From contig CP034980.1 of assembly GCA_004026145.2 (NCBI GenBank), positions 12,499,085-12,563,084 on the forward strand: 64,000 bases of DNA, in the 5' to 3' direction. Origin of the DNA: Takifugu bimaculatus (Eukaryota; Chordata; Actinopteri; Tetraodontiformes; Tetraodontidae). Numbering within the stretch: the first letter of the stretch is position 1; each line of letters begins with the position of its first letter. A model generated the notes under the pieces. It had not been told where the DNA came from. It saw nothing but the letters and a program-made list of their open reading frames with translations, and ran no database searches. A program made the position numbers and the translations under genes. This document shows positions 1 through 12,336 of the stretch, piece by piece.

Positions 1-579
1 CACACATTTTATAGTTTTATTCATGGGAAATGTAATTTGCTAAGGCTTTGCAAAATGCCAAAGCCATTCCAGTAAGTCAGCTTTATTGGTATAGCACTAT
101 ATTATTGACTGGTTATATAAAAAATATAAAAAACTGGAGCTAAAAGGTCAAGAGAAAAATAAAGTGTAATCCTATTTCATGCTAAAAATGGGTATGGTGT
201 TTAAATTACTTTGACTAACAAACGTATATTTCGTTCCAAATTAAATAAACTCTTAAATGTGCATAGCGAGTCAACAAGCAGAATGATTTGTTACCAGGTC
301 ACAACAACTAGTGGAAGTAAATATTTAACAGTTTAAAATGGAGAATTTACTAAGAAATGGCGCCTTATGCTTAATCAAAACTGAATGAATTAAAGGAGCT
401 CCGTACAGTAGCTATTGAGTCACGTTACTCTATTCGATTCACAATGGCTTCGCCAGTATATATTAAAAAATTCCGACGCTTGGGGGGTGTGACTTCGCAA
501 TCCTTTGAAAAATAATATCTCTGTGCATCACTGAAATGCGTTCGGCGGAAGTTGTTTACGCTGAAGACCACAAAAGAAA
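1..579. other. AT-rich 5' flank and 5' UTR region of brd8
   Basis: I see no coding sequence here. The stretch is AT-rich and ends in the short 5' UTR before the brd8 start codon. No clear TATA box or CpG island stands out, so the transcription start cannot be placed from sequence alone. Confidence 0.5.
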
Positions 580-3500
580 ATGGCGAGTGCAATCGGCAGT
601 AAGTACGATTCCATTTATTTGAACGTGCTACGGATAAAAACAAAACGAAAAAAAATGTTCAGTTTATCTACATCAGCAGTACGCCTGTTTTATTTTTTTT
701 ACGAGTTAATATTTCTTTCGCCGATAAACGTAAAACCTTGTCTGTGTGCCTCATGAATGTGTCCCCCGTAAATATTGTTTGGCTAACGTTATTTAGCTAA
801 CGCCATATGCACATATTTTCTACGAAAATAATGCAATTCATTTACAAATATTTATGCGTTTTACTCTAATTAGAAAACGAAGATATCATATTTTAAATCT
901 CAAAACGCCCTCCAAACGAATAAGGTGTCAACAATCTAATTAACTAAAGAGAACTGACTAATACCATATCAATAAAATGTAATTCAGCCACTCCACTTTA
1001 TAAACAGATTTTATTTTTAATGTCTACGCTTGTATTTATACATTAGTGTGGGTTTATTTTCATTACGTAAGGACACGACTGCTGTATAATGTCATTTTGT
1101 TATCAATCTTATTATGAGCAAAACAGTTGAGTTAACGACACAGTTATTTATTTTTAATATCATATTGCATACATCAAATTGCGATTATTAATACACCGAA
1201 CAGAAAACACTTCCGTAATTGTGATTTTGGTCTTGGTCTCGGTCTTATGTCTGTTTTGTACAAATGAAAGGTGTAATAACTTAATTGCATCGACATATGA
1301 AAATGCATTTAATTTTGAGTTGGGGTTAAATGATGGTGATTTTATATGTGTAAATTATACATAATGGCTCTGCTAATTTGTGTTTTTTCATGCACCCTCA
1401 GAACACAAGATAATGAACGTGGGGCCAACAGAGCCCTGGTCAGTCAGGGAGAAGCTGTGTCTGGCCTCCTCTGTTATGAGGAGTGGTGACCAGAACTGGT
1501 GAGCAACAAACACCCTATTTCATAGTAGCTTTAAGCAAGAGTTGTCTTTATGTCATTTGTAGTAAAAGACCCTCTGGAGATAGTTTGGTGGGCTTCGCAA
1601 CCGCTACCTACAATTGTTACTGGCTTTTTCTGTTTTTGCCTTCAGTAGCTGAAAAGTTCCTGGACTAAGAGCAGACATGTTGAGATTCCTTTCCAATAGG
1701 TTTTTTCTACAGTTCTGTCGGTTTTGTAGCTTTTGCCTGAATGTGAGTAAAGAAAATAGGTCCATAGAGTGTGGAATACATTTTCCATTACTGTCAGTAA
1801 TCACATCAGTAATAAATACCAGAGAGCTCCATTAACAGTCAGTTATTCTGATTATAACATGCTCTCCTCCATGTTCGATGTAAGATTTGATCTTTCATTT
1901 TTACGCTTTTCTCTAATGTCTCCCTTGTCCATGCCACTCTTAGTCAAGTTGAGCCCTGAGAACAGGAACTCTAATTAAAAAGCTGCATCAATGCCATATT
2001 TCTTTGAAACGTCTTTAGAAATTGTGTCATGGTCCCTAAATCCTCATGGAATTCACCCTGTGATGAGTTGCTGCTGAAATACAGAATACTAGTATTAACT
2101 GGTGAAACGGTGACAGTTTAGGTTTGCAGGTATCACTTGTCCGTTTTATGTATCACTTATAATCTATTTTAGTCTAGAATCTGCAGCACTGCTCTGTTTC
2201 CTGTGGACTGGACAATTACCCCAACTTAGGCCCCATTTTTATTATAAAACCTTCATGGGTTTATTTGATTTTCACAATGTTCATTACTTTATTTCGATGC
2301 TTTTCTTCCAGGGTGTCCGTAAGCCGGGCTATAAAACCTTTCTCGGAATCTGGGCGTCCACCTGATTGGTTCTCGCAAAAGGTGAAAAAAAACCTACAAA
2401 CCATCATAATATTTTCTCAGGGTTTTTTTTTTTGGTTCAGTTATATGTATTGAGTCGCACTCTCAAAGACGAGGTCAGGATAACTCCTTTTGTCTGTTTC
2501 TCAGCACTGTGCCTCACAATACTCAGAGCTGCTGGAAGCCACAGAAGCTCCCAAGTCAGTATTAGAGAAGTGCCCCATAAATACGATCATATATTGTTAT
2601 TTTTGTTTATATCTGAACGCGTCGACCTTCTTGTTGCAGGCGTAAACGTGGCGAGAAGGGCGAGGTTGTTGAAACCATCGAAGACGTCATAGTTCGTAGA
2701 TTAACAGCTGAAAGAATTGAAGAACTGAAAAAACTATTGCGCGACACACAGGAGCAGTACAGGTACATCCCACGCTAGTGAGGACAAGCTGAATGGTATT
2801 CTGCTCTGTGAGCTCTTTTATCTCAGACTTCTCCACTTTCCCTTGACAGAAAATTGAAGAAAGAGGTGGATCTCATCCAGACGGGTCACATGGACTCTCA
2901 ACTGAAGGACCTGTGGACAGAGATCACACTGTAATATACTTCTTTTTTACACTAATTGACGCTAAATGACTGGTTTCAAATTCCAAACACCCATCAGTGT
3001 AGCGAGAACCAAACACTATTTCTAAGGCTCTTCTTGGTACTAAACAAACACACTCTTGCCACATGCAAGCAAACACAACAAAGAATAAATTGTCCCCTTT
3101 TGAATTTCCTTCTTCTGAAGATAATAAAAGACATTTTGAAGTGATTTTTAAAGTCATGATGGATGCTTTTTCAAATGTTTACCCCTCAGTAAGAAGAAAC
3201 AGGATGAAGAAGAAGCTGAGCAAAAGAAAATAGCCACAGAAACAGCCTACCAAGGTATGGTCAGTCTGATTAAAGAGGACCGTTTTAAATTAATGTGTAT
3301 TTTTCATACATAATTTCCACCTGTTAAAAGGTTATTTAGCTATAACATGAAGGAAAGAAGCTTGTCACATATGGTATTAATAGATTTTATTGTCCTTTTC
3401 TCTCTATTTTCCCTGTCTTCAACAGCTCGTCAAGCAATAAAAAACACCCCCAAGCGTCTGCCCAGCGTATCTGTCCGCTCCCCCCTTTGTCCCAGTCCCT

Positions 3501-6500
3501 CCACCATGGACTCTCAGCCCGACTCTTTGGTTCCCACACCACCCATGGACACAGCCAGTGCTCCTGCTGAGGATCCTAACACACATTCAGTCGTAAGAAC
3601 ACCGCAAAGGTTGAGAGAAGGCTGTCGGATAGTGTTTTGTTGAAGAACTCTTCTGTTCTTTTTGTTCCTTGACAGTCACATTGTTTCATCTGGTTATAGG
3701 AGGGTGGGGTCAGTTTTTGTTGCTCTCTCTTTACTGTCTGTCTGTCAGGTCCAGGGCGTTGGGGTGTTCCTCCCTGTGACAGAGGCTCCAGGACCAGGAC
3801 CCAAAGATGGAGGCCTGGCTGCATTAGTAGACGATTCCCCACAGAAGAGGCTCTTAGCCCAGAAGGCCACACCACCGCCCTCCCCCCTCCTGTCAGAATT
3901 ACTGAAAAAAAGTAACCTCATCTCAGCCAGCCCCCGCTTGGTGAGCGCTTCTTCAGCCCTGGGGACAAAACACTCCGAGAACACATACACGAAACAGGCA
4001 GTACTGATTGCTCCCTTTTAAACCTCATAAATGTTCTGGTCCGGTAGGTGGGTGAGGGAGATACTGCTGGAAGTCTGACTAATGGCGTACAGACGGCGAC
4101 AGCCGTCGCTACCTTACCGCCCGGTCATGAAGTTATTCCAGGTGAAACTGTCTTTTCATGCACATAAATGCTGATAGTAATACTCTAGCATTTATTCTTA
4201 CTGATTTAGAATAAAGCAAACCAAAAAAATCAATTTTAAAATGATAGTAATTGAGTGACATGGCTATATTTTACAGAATATTTTATGGTGTGTTTGCAGA
4301 GGCTGACGCAGACCCTGCAGTGAACGGAGAGCTTGGAGAGGAAGCAGGGTTGGTGGAGGAGGACCTGGTAGCTGTCTCTTACATGGGAGATGAACTGGAC
4401 CTGGAGACAGTTGGAGGCATTATTGCCATCATAGAGGAGAAGGTCTGGGATATGGCGAATAGTGCGGTGTGGCTACACTCGCCGTCTCTAATTGTCCAAA
4501 TACTTACGAGCCTGTAAAAATTGAAATCTGAAACTGCCAAATGGGAAATGCCAGGTTTTTTTTGTGAATCCTCTCCAGTTCAGGATGAAAGACTGCACCT
4601 CAGTCAGATCTTAATCCGTAAATGTTTTTAGTAGAATATAAAGCAACAGGGCTCAATTCAAAGTTCACGTTATTACACGTGTGTCCAAAAGTGTCTCCAG
4701 ATTAGCTCCACATTAAGTAAATCCACCTGGTTCCTTGTTCAGACTGGATGTCTTTGCTTTTTAATCATAAAAAGGCCCAATTCTCTTCTACCTTAGCGGT
4801 GGAACAGTTGAACACTCAGTCGTGGTCAGGTGGAGTGAGTGGAAGAAATCTGTGTCACATCTTCTGTTGACGGTGCTCATCTCTTCCTCGCTCCAGGTCG
4901 ATGACTCTGTGGAGGCTTTGGACGCAGCTGCGGTGGAAGCTGCTCTCTCTCTCTGTGAGGAGGCGGTCTCAGAAGGACACAGCCTCCCGGGCCCCTGGGA
5001 GACTCAGGAGCTCAAGGCTTCAGATCAGGCAGCCACAGTCCAAGATTCTGTTCCCACACAGGAGCCTCCAGATATGGCCACAGTGTCCACCATCATCCCT
5101 GCTGCCATGGAAATTCAGAACCACCAAGAAGCCAAAAAAGGAGAATCGCAGAAGGGAAACTGCCAGGGGTCAGAGGTCACAGGAGCTGATGTCACAGCTT
5201 CTGTGGCTTCTGATGATGGTGCAGCAGGAATGGAGGTTGCAGAGGAGGGGGGGGCAGGGAAGGAGACCAGTGAAGCAGCGGTCAAAAGTGAGGGAGAGGA
5301 ATGGAACCAGCCAGAGCCCAACCCACCCTGCCTAGGTTGGTACTTCAGGATGGAAACATACACAAATCCTGACTTTGGCCAAGTTTTCTGGTCAGAGCTT
5401 CAGGGGTTATAGAGTGCAATAACCTCTTCCTATAATTGATCGTGTTCATTTGTGTTGAGCAGTAAAACAAAGTCTGGGGCCTTTGAATTAGCCTGATTTT
5501 TATTTATTTTTTGAAAGGAATGAACAAATTCAACCCTAACAGTAGAAAAAGTGGCTCAGCTAGATCAAGGATTGAAACAGCAGCTTGGATATTTCCCTCT
5601 TAAATGTGTTTTTCATCATCTCCCATTATTTCTGGCACTAATCTTCAGTCACTGTTGTCCACAGACTCTGAGGACAGCTCTGTGTCTGGGAAGGAGTCTA
5701 AGGTAACGTGCTCGCGCAGGCCTCGACACACAGCTCTTACAAAAAGACAAATTAGGTCTGTATGACTCTGATTACAGGAGGTGAAGGAGGAGGAGGTGGG
5801 GAGTGAAGGAGACCCCGAAGATGCAATGGAGAAGGAAGAGTGCGGGGAGGGAGAGGGTCCATATTTATCTGAGGCAGAACGGGCAGCCAGCGAGAGTGAA
5901 GATGGATACGGCCCTTCCTCCCAGCGCTACACAGCGGACTCTCTGGCCAGCAGTCCAGCCTCATCCTCTCAGCTGTAGGTCTCCACATTCTGGGCTCGAT
6001 GGCACCATAAACTAGATTTTTAAAAAGATAGAAAGATATTTTTGGCCCAGGCCTCTCCACGTGCCATCTGCACCTTCACATTGCCTCTCCTCCTGCTGCA
6101 GGTCGACCTGTGGGGAGGACCAGGAGGCCGTCCAAGCCCAGAAAATCTGGAAGAAATCCATCATGCTGGTGTGGAGGGCTGCTGCCAACCACAGGTGAAC
6201 TCTCACATATGCTCATAGAATGTCTTGGCTTTGTGTTTGGTTCAGTGTTTTTCTTGCTCTAAACTGGTTTTCTTAATTGGTTTTGACCAACCAGAAATCC
6301 TTTGATAAAAACAGTTTTAGGTTTCTTTATTTAAATGCAGTTTTAAAGAAGGTGGTGTGATCTTGTGAAGCCGTTGCTGACCCTCCTGTGTGTCTCAGGT
6401 ATGCTAGCGTCTTCCTGCAGCCCGTGTCAGACGACATCGCCCCTGGTTACCACAGCATTGTGCATCGGTAAGACACATAAATACAAACTAGCATTGAAAC

Positions 6501-8619
6501 GAACAACATCAAGAAAAAGGATGCTAATGTGTTTGTTCTAAGGGATTCTAAAAGAGCCCTTGTGTCATTTCCACTCTCATTTAGTCTCCTGTAGACTTCC
6601 CCTGAGCACAGAATGTTGTGTAACTAACAACGTTGGCTTGAATTTAATGGGATTTGTGTTTAGAATCCCCACAGCCTGTTGACAGAGGTAAATACTGCTG
6701 GCTTTGAAGTGTAACTCTGACGCGTGTCCCTCCAGACCCATGGACCTGTCGGCCATTAAAAAGAACATCGAGTCCGGGGTCATCCGCACCACAGCCGAGT
6801 TCCAGCGCGACATCATGCTGATGTTTCAGAACGCGGTCATGTACAACTCCTCGGACCATGACGTGTACCACATGGCACTGGAGATGCAGCGTGACGTCCT
6901 GGAGCACGTCCAGCAGTTCCTGGCCACCCAGCTCATCATGCAGACGTCAGAGAGCGCCATTTCTGCCAAGAGCCTGCGGGGGAGGGAGGGTAACCGTAAG
7001 CCAGGGGAGCCAGCAGAGAAGGTGGGTTGAGTGACTCTCTGGGGAACTTCATGATGATTCCACACACTTTCCTCCTCTTATATCTCCAGGAACAATCTCA
7101 GAATGAACTCGTAACATATGTGGAGTCCTCCTGTACTGCAGCTAGCTGTGCTTCGTTCCTGCTACACTAGCTGTCACGGTGCTGGCTGCACGCTGTGCAA
7201 CCAACCCCCCTTCACAGGTTCTGTTGCAGACAGGCTCCAGTCTCGCTCTTGAACGTCGCTCTTTTACCGCCTGCTCTTGAACCTCCGACATGCCGTCAGC
7301 ACCACTGCAGCTGACTCTTCCTACATCACTGAGCCGCTCCACCTGCGCAGCTGCCGGGTGCCACTCGGCACCTTGGTGTCAGTATGACAGTCGTTCCCTG
7401 AACGTCCTTGGACGTGGTTTGATGAGGTCACAAAATCTCTGCATGTGTTCCACTCACAGGTTGGCCCACAGCGTAGAGGGAGTTTAATCTTTCTTCCACA
7501 GCTCTTTGTCCTGATGTCTCCTGTCTTTAAGACTCTTCACTAACTTTTGCCTGGGGGGCTCTGTGAATGCTCCAGGTCTGTGTCTGCGTGTAGGTCCCCT
7601 CCTTGTGTCACGCTGATTATCTTTGATTCCTTTTCAGCATTTGCAGTCGGTGATGAACTGGGACCATCACCGGGCTGAAAGTCCCAGTTGGTGACATTCT
7701 CTGTTTACTGTCTGCTCACAGGACTGCGGGTGTGGCTAAGGCCGCTCTGAGGACCCAATGGCTGTTTCCCCCCCCTGTTTTCCAATGTTTGACTCAGACT
7801 TGTATGAAACTTGCTTTCTCATGCACGCCTGTTTTCTCTCTCTTTCTCACTCCAATGTTTGTCCTTCTACAGGACAGTGTCCCAATGGCCTCTCCTGCTT
7901 TCCTTCTCTCTCTCTTTGTAAGTATTCAGGGTCTCCCTCCGATTTCCCCAGAACCAGGCAACGCTCCGTACACGCTTGTCTCGACGCAAACACACATGCG
8001 ACACACTCTGTAAATGTCTGTCTTTACCTCTCACCCCCCATTGCGCTTCGATATCATGATATCAAGTCAAATATGAAAATTTATTCTATGAAAGGCACTG
8101 AAAATTCAGGCGCAGGTAAAGATTCAGGAGTCTTGCGAGGGAGTGTCTCGGTGTGCAGCCAGGCGACACACTTTCACACCCGATATGTTCTAGTTTAACA
8201 CGATATTCTCAACACACGCAAACAGGCTGCAGTTATTTTCCAGCTTGCATCGACACCCCCCGCCGATTCTATGGCCCTCATCTGCTTGTTTTTCTTTTTT
8301 TGTGCAGTTGTATTTCTGTCTGTATGTGTTCTAATTATTTTTCCACTTCTTTTCTTTTGAAATCTTCATTTTTGTTCATTTTTGTGTTCTTCATTTGCGG
8401 AGGAGCCTACCACAGTGGACTGTGTGTGTTAATGTGGAACTCGTTTGTGTGCCGGGGGCCTGCCGCGGGTCCTGTCCCCAGCTAACCTTTGACCTTAATG
8501 TCATTTTTAACTTTTGTTTTCGTCTCCCCCCGCTTCCCTTTTCTATCACTCTGCTGCAGGACGGAGGCACCAGGGGGCGCCGCAGCGCCATGGAGGCCGA
8601 CCTGAAAATGAAGAAGTAG
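580..8619 (+). CDS. brd8: Bromodomain-containing protein 8 (BRD8), TIP60/NuA4 complex subunit
   Basis: BRD8 is a nuclear subunit of the TIP60/NuA4 histone acetyltransferase complex. Coding exons: 580-598, 1402-1498, 2312-2381, 2505-2554, 2640-2762, 2850-2930, 3190-3254, 3426-3592, 3749-3940, 4048-4141, 4300-4442, 4897-5335, 5665-5702, 5778-5974, 6102-6194, 6399-6467, 6736-7021, 7873-7917, 8560-8619. They sum to 2328 nt, giving 775 aa with phase kept at every GT-AG junction. Near the N-terminus is a SANT/Myb-like stretch (PTEPWSVREKLCLASSVMRS and RAIKPFSESGRPPDWFSQK), then a charged coiled-coil-like segment (about 85-160). The middle is acidic and low in complexity. One bromodomain lies at about 604-715, with the MYNSSD motif carrying the acetyl-lysine-reading Asn683. 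The C-terminus (DGGTRGRR, ending KMKK) matches the shorter mammalian isoform. The start follows from the MASAIG first exon, which joins in phase to the conserved KHK segment. Family identity is secure. Minor uncertainty is alternative splicing of the two small 3' exons. Confidence 0.95.
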
Positions 8620-9740
8620 ACGAGGAGCTAAGACACTTTCTCCTGAATGTTTCCTCACAACATGGAGCTGAGCTGGTTGTTTTCTGACTGTTTTCGTTTT
8701 AATGTACGTGCACACGCTCATGTGGGACTCAGACAGACAGACGTGTCTGTAAATGTGGGTGATGCATTAAGATTCCCTTCACTCCTCAGTTAAATGTGCT
8801 GCTGCACATAAGGGAAAAAACAGGAGGCTCATCCCACCGGGAAAGGAGACCGTCACGATCAACCGGGAAATAAAAATTTCGATATTTTTAATGGCGACAT
8901 CAGCTATGCTCACACCGAAGCACATGCTTTTATTACAGTAACTGCAGCTCCACTGCAATATAAATGTATCGACTCAATTTAGAAAGTCAAACATTTTTGA
9001 CACCGAGCAGCTGTGACATTCAGTGTTTTTTAAGATTATTTTGAACACGTGAACAGTGGATGATTTAGTCTCATTTCTGCGACTGCGAATCGACACCTTG
9101 TTAAACTTCGCTGGACGAAAACAAGTCCCACGGTTTTTAATACGACACAAGACACCATTAGTTTTGACTTAAGCTTAGGCCCAGATTAACTTCTGCAACG
9201 TGTGGGGTTGTTTTTTTTAAATATTTGATTTCAGCAATTTAAAGAAGTAACCTCACTTTGAGAGGGTTTGAGATTGAAAGAGCAAGTGCATCAGTTATAA
9301 CATGTTGCCCTCTGAAACAGATCAGTACCTGCAGTAATTATTCAATAGAAGACTCAAATGATCAAGCTTGGCTAATGCATTTCTTTCCTTATATGAAGTT
9401 AAGGCAACAACTACCACTGCCTCATATCAGCTTCTGTGTCATGTTGAAAAGCAAATGGATCGGCAGCATCAAGGTTAAATTATGTCAACTGGTATGACTA
9501 ACGGACAAAATGGACCAAAAACCAGTGTGGACAGTTTAAATGAGTGTTAAACATAAGTGGTTTCGTGTCAGGTTTCAGTCCAATGGTTTAGTGGCGTCGG
9601 TGGTCACAACGCTGGCCGCCTGAGATGTAGACAGACTGTAATATTCAATTGTGTTGTACAAAAGGTTTGTGATGGTACAGTTGTGTGGGTAGTTGTGGAT
9701 TTGTACATTTGTTTAATAAACCATTTGTAAAGCAGTCTGA
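8620..9740 (+). other. brd8: brd8 3' untranslated region
   Basis: This is noncoding sequence after the brd8 stop. A canonical AATAAA lies at 9715-9720, and another AATAAA-like site lies near 8866, so a short and a long 3' UTR are both possible. I see no coding sequence. Confidence 0.55.
9715..9720 (+). terminator. brd8: Polyadenylation signal of brd8
   Basis: AATAAA followed by a T/G-containing stretch. It is the last canonical signal before the convergent ddit4l-like gene, whose own minus-strand AATAAA is at 9801-9806. Confidence 0.55.
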
Positions 9741-9800
9741 ACTAGCCTCATTTTAGACAGAAAAAGCAGGAGAATAGACTACAAACATGAGTAAAATAAA

Positions 9801-9806
9801 TTTATT
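9801..9806 (-). terminator. Polyadenylation signal of the ddit4l-like gene
   Basis: TTTATT on the plus strand reads AATAAA on the minus strand. It lies 148 bases past the ddit4l-like stop codon and faces the brd8 signal. Confidence 0.5.
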
Positions 9807-9953
9807 ATACAGCATAAATACAGAGTGAAACCAGCACCCCAACATTGTGTGTTAAATTAACAAAGGCAGGGGTAAAGAAATTCGATTTCCTGCTCTGTTA
9901 AACCAGAGTAGAAGTAGTGAAGTTTAGGCTCCATCATGGCAGGTCAACCCTCT

Positions 9954-10796
9954 CTAGTTGAACTCGTGGACTACAGGACTGGCGGAGGAGTACAGCTTCC
10001 TCTTCACCAGGCGGTACTCCGGCCGCAGCTTCAAGGCTTTGTGCCGGTCGAACATGCTGAACAGCGGCGTCCAGGCGGCCTCTTTGTCGGCCTTGAAGAT
10101 GACGGAGAGCTCGAAGGTCGGCGTGACGCTGGGATCAGGGAAGACGCTGCCGACGCCCCTGAGGCCATCCCGACACTCCACGTACAGGGTTATCGCTGCC
10201 CCGCGGAGCCCGCACGGCTCGTCGGCCGAGGCGGCCAGCACGTCGTGGCCGACCCTGGAGGTCATGTGACGAGGAAGCAGCAGCAGCTGACAGCGGAGGG
10301 AGGAAGCTTTGGCCGCCGCCAGACAGTCTTCCATCTGCCGGGTGACGTCCAGCTGGAGGAGGCGCTCTTCGTCTTCCAAGTCTACGTCAACTGCCGACGA
10401 AACAAAAGAGTTTACAATGTGATACACCTGCGTTATTTACTGGCGACACTTTGTGTCGGTGGCTGATCAGAAGCCCCGCCCCCAGTTGATCTCGAAGCCC
10501 CGCCCCCATCTGATCCCAGACCCGCATCGATTACATCAGAAACATCAGACCTGTGTTCTTCAACACCGGCCGTGATTCTATGATCCCCGACCAGAACCGA
10601 AGCCCCACATGTAACCACACACAGAAATGAGAACATTCTTACCAGTAGAGCTGGCGTCTCTTTCGTCGCAACTTTCCACACTGCCCCGCCGGGTTGACAT
10701 CTGGGAGAAGTATTTTCCGATCATCTGGACCACCGAATCTGGTTCCTGTTGGGTTCGCTGTGCGGTTCTGAGGTGAAGACCTTGGCTCGACACCAT
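9954..10796 (-). CDS. ddit4l: DDIT4/REDD family protein, DDIT4L-like mTORC1 inhibitor
   Basis: REDD proteins are stress-induced cytosolic inhibitors that restrain mTORC1 through TSC2. There are two coding exons on the minus strand: 10643-10796 (donor GTAAG) and 9954-10390 (acceptor CAG). They join in phase to give 196 aa. The family core is clear: EPCGLRG at mid-protein, PTFELSVIFK, and the C-terminal YRLVKRKLYSS block, which is close to the FRLVKKKLYS of mammalian DDIT4L. The N-terminal third is variable, as is usual for the family. The ATG at 10796 is the first in frame; a second Met (MIGKYF) is possible. PTFEL and the RLVKKKLYS-like tail favour DDIT4L over DDIT4. The neighbouring calcineurin gene supports this, since DDIT4L and PPP3CA are near neighbours on human 4q24. 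Family assignment is firm; paralog assignment is moderate. Confidence 0.88.
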
Positions 10797-10894
10797 CCCG
10801 AGTCCTGTATGTGACGCTTCGCTCTCTCCTCCAGTTCGGTGCTCTGTGTTTGCTCCATGGACTCAGTCAGGCGTCGGGCGCCGGCGGCGCGCAG

Positions 10895-10902
10895 CTTTTA
10901 TA
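10895..10902 (-). promoter_or_regulatory. ddit4l: TATA box of the ddit4l-like gene
   Basis: TATAAAAG on the minus strand, about 100 bases upstream of the start codon. A GC box (GGGCGGGG) lies further upstream near 10929-10936. The arrangement suits a tightly inducible promoter. Confidence 0.65.
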
Positions 10903-10946
10903 CCCTCAGCTGGAGCTGCGCGTGTGTGGGCGGGGCCAACCGGTTT

Positions 10947-10961
10947 GTTCGGGAAAGTTCC
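10947..10961 (-). promoter_or_regulatory. ddit4l: Perfect three-unit heat shock element
   Basis: TTC at 10948-10950, GAA at 10953-10955 and TTC at 10958-10960, each separated by two bases, fit nTTCnnGAAnnTTCn exactly. The site is about 45 bases upstream of the TATA box. HSF1 control of the ddit4l-like gene is inferred from this spacing. Confidence 0.6.
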
Positions 10962-11189
10962 ACATTTGCGGCTCACGCAACACGAGCTGGAGTTGCAGCG
11001 CGCGGCTCACCTGTAGCTCTCTACAGCCCTCAAAACACAGTCAATTTCCATGGTAACCATGGATTTAAGAAAATAATATACAGTGTTTGATAATGAACAG
11101 TGGCAAATAGTTTATTAGGCTTTCAAATTGTTGAAATGTTAGATATAATGTTGAAATAGAATGATTTGAAAACCATGTTCAGAACTCTT

Positions 11190-11190
<1 letters not shown>

Positions 11191-11254
<64 letters not shown>
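11191..11254. repeat. (TG)n microsatellite
   Basis: A nearly pure dinucleotide run of about 32 units in the spacer upstream of the ddit4l-like gene. Confidence 0.95.
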
Positions 11255-11256
<2 letters not shown>

Positions 11257-12239
11257 TGATAGCAGTCTAGACATTGCAGCGTGACCTGATCCTGACTCAC
11301 AGGTAACTGACACCTGACACACGCGTTTGTGTGTGTGGACACCATATTACTAACATAAAACCATTAATAAACATGAATAAATTTTATCACTGACTGACCT
11401 GAGGTCAGCTTTAAAGTGTGTTTTTGATTGAGGGTGGGATGGATTACTGTCATGAACCAGTCATGTCACCAGTGTGTGTTTAATGTTCACGACAGCCCTT
11501 AAACACAACACACGTACAAGTTTTCCTCAGCACTCTATTCTTCTCTCACCTGACTCAATTACTGTACTGGGAAATGTCCCCACTGTGACATCACAGCTGT
11601 TAACCAATCCCATCGGTTGTTATGGGGCCTGACCAGGACAGGAAGTGTCTTTCACTGGAACAGCCCAGGAGCAGCGCAGCAGCAGGGCCATGTACAAACA
11701 CGCCTAAAGGGTGGCTCATTCCAGGGAACAATATGAAAATGCTGTTCCTGGAAACTGTCTTATGCATACTGAATTGAAACTTTGACACTGAAGTGAAAGT
11801 AAAGTCAGTAAAGTCAGGTGGCAACCGGATAATGTTCAGATTCAAATGGAGTTTTTAAAGCATTATAGACAGTGGAAAGAGGGAGCGATCAACTCACTGG
11901 GCCCTCATTCACTTTTTCATTTTATTTAATGAAACAAATCAAATCAAACAATTAGAGAAAGAGTGTGTGTGCGTACGTGTGTGTGTGGAGGGGGGTGATA
12001 TGCTGCTACTGTAGATAAGAACAACTGTCTGGAGGCTCAGGCTCCTCAGAACCATCAGCAGAGGTGTGATTTACTCCATCAAAGATCCACACATTCAGAA
12101 ACACACAAAGACGCAAACACTCTTCCGGTGGAGGCACAAGAAACGTTCAGTTACCCGATATGACAGGTAGGTGGCGCTATTTCGTTTTTTTAAACGCGTG
12201 ACTTTTCCAATCAACGAGCTCTCAGATTTATACCAGGAT

Positions 12240-12242
<3 letters not shown>

Positions 12243-12336
<94 letters not shown>
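12243..12336. repeat. (ATT)n microsatellite
   Basis: About 31 uninterrupted trinucleotide units. Confidence 0.95.

Noticed and set aside
9572..9630. tRNA-like words (tggtttagtgg) in the brd8 3' UTR
   Set aside because: No cloverleaf, acceptor stem or box B at proper spacing follows.
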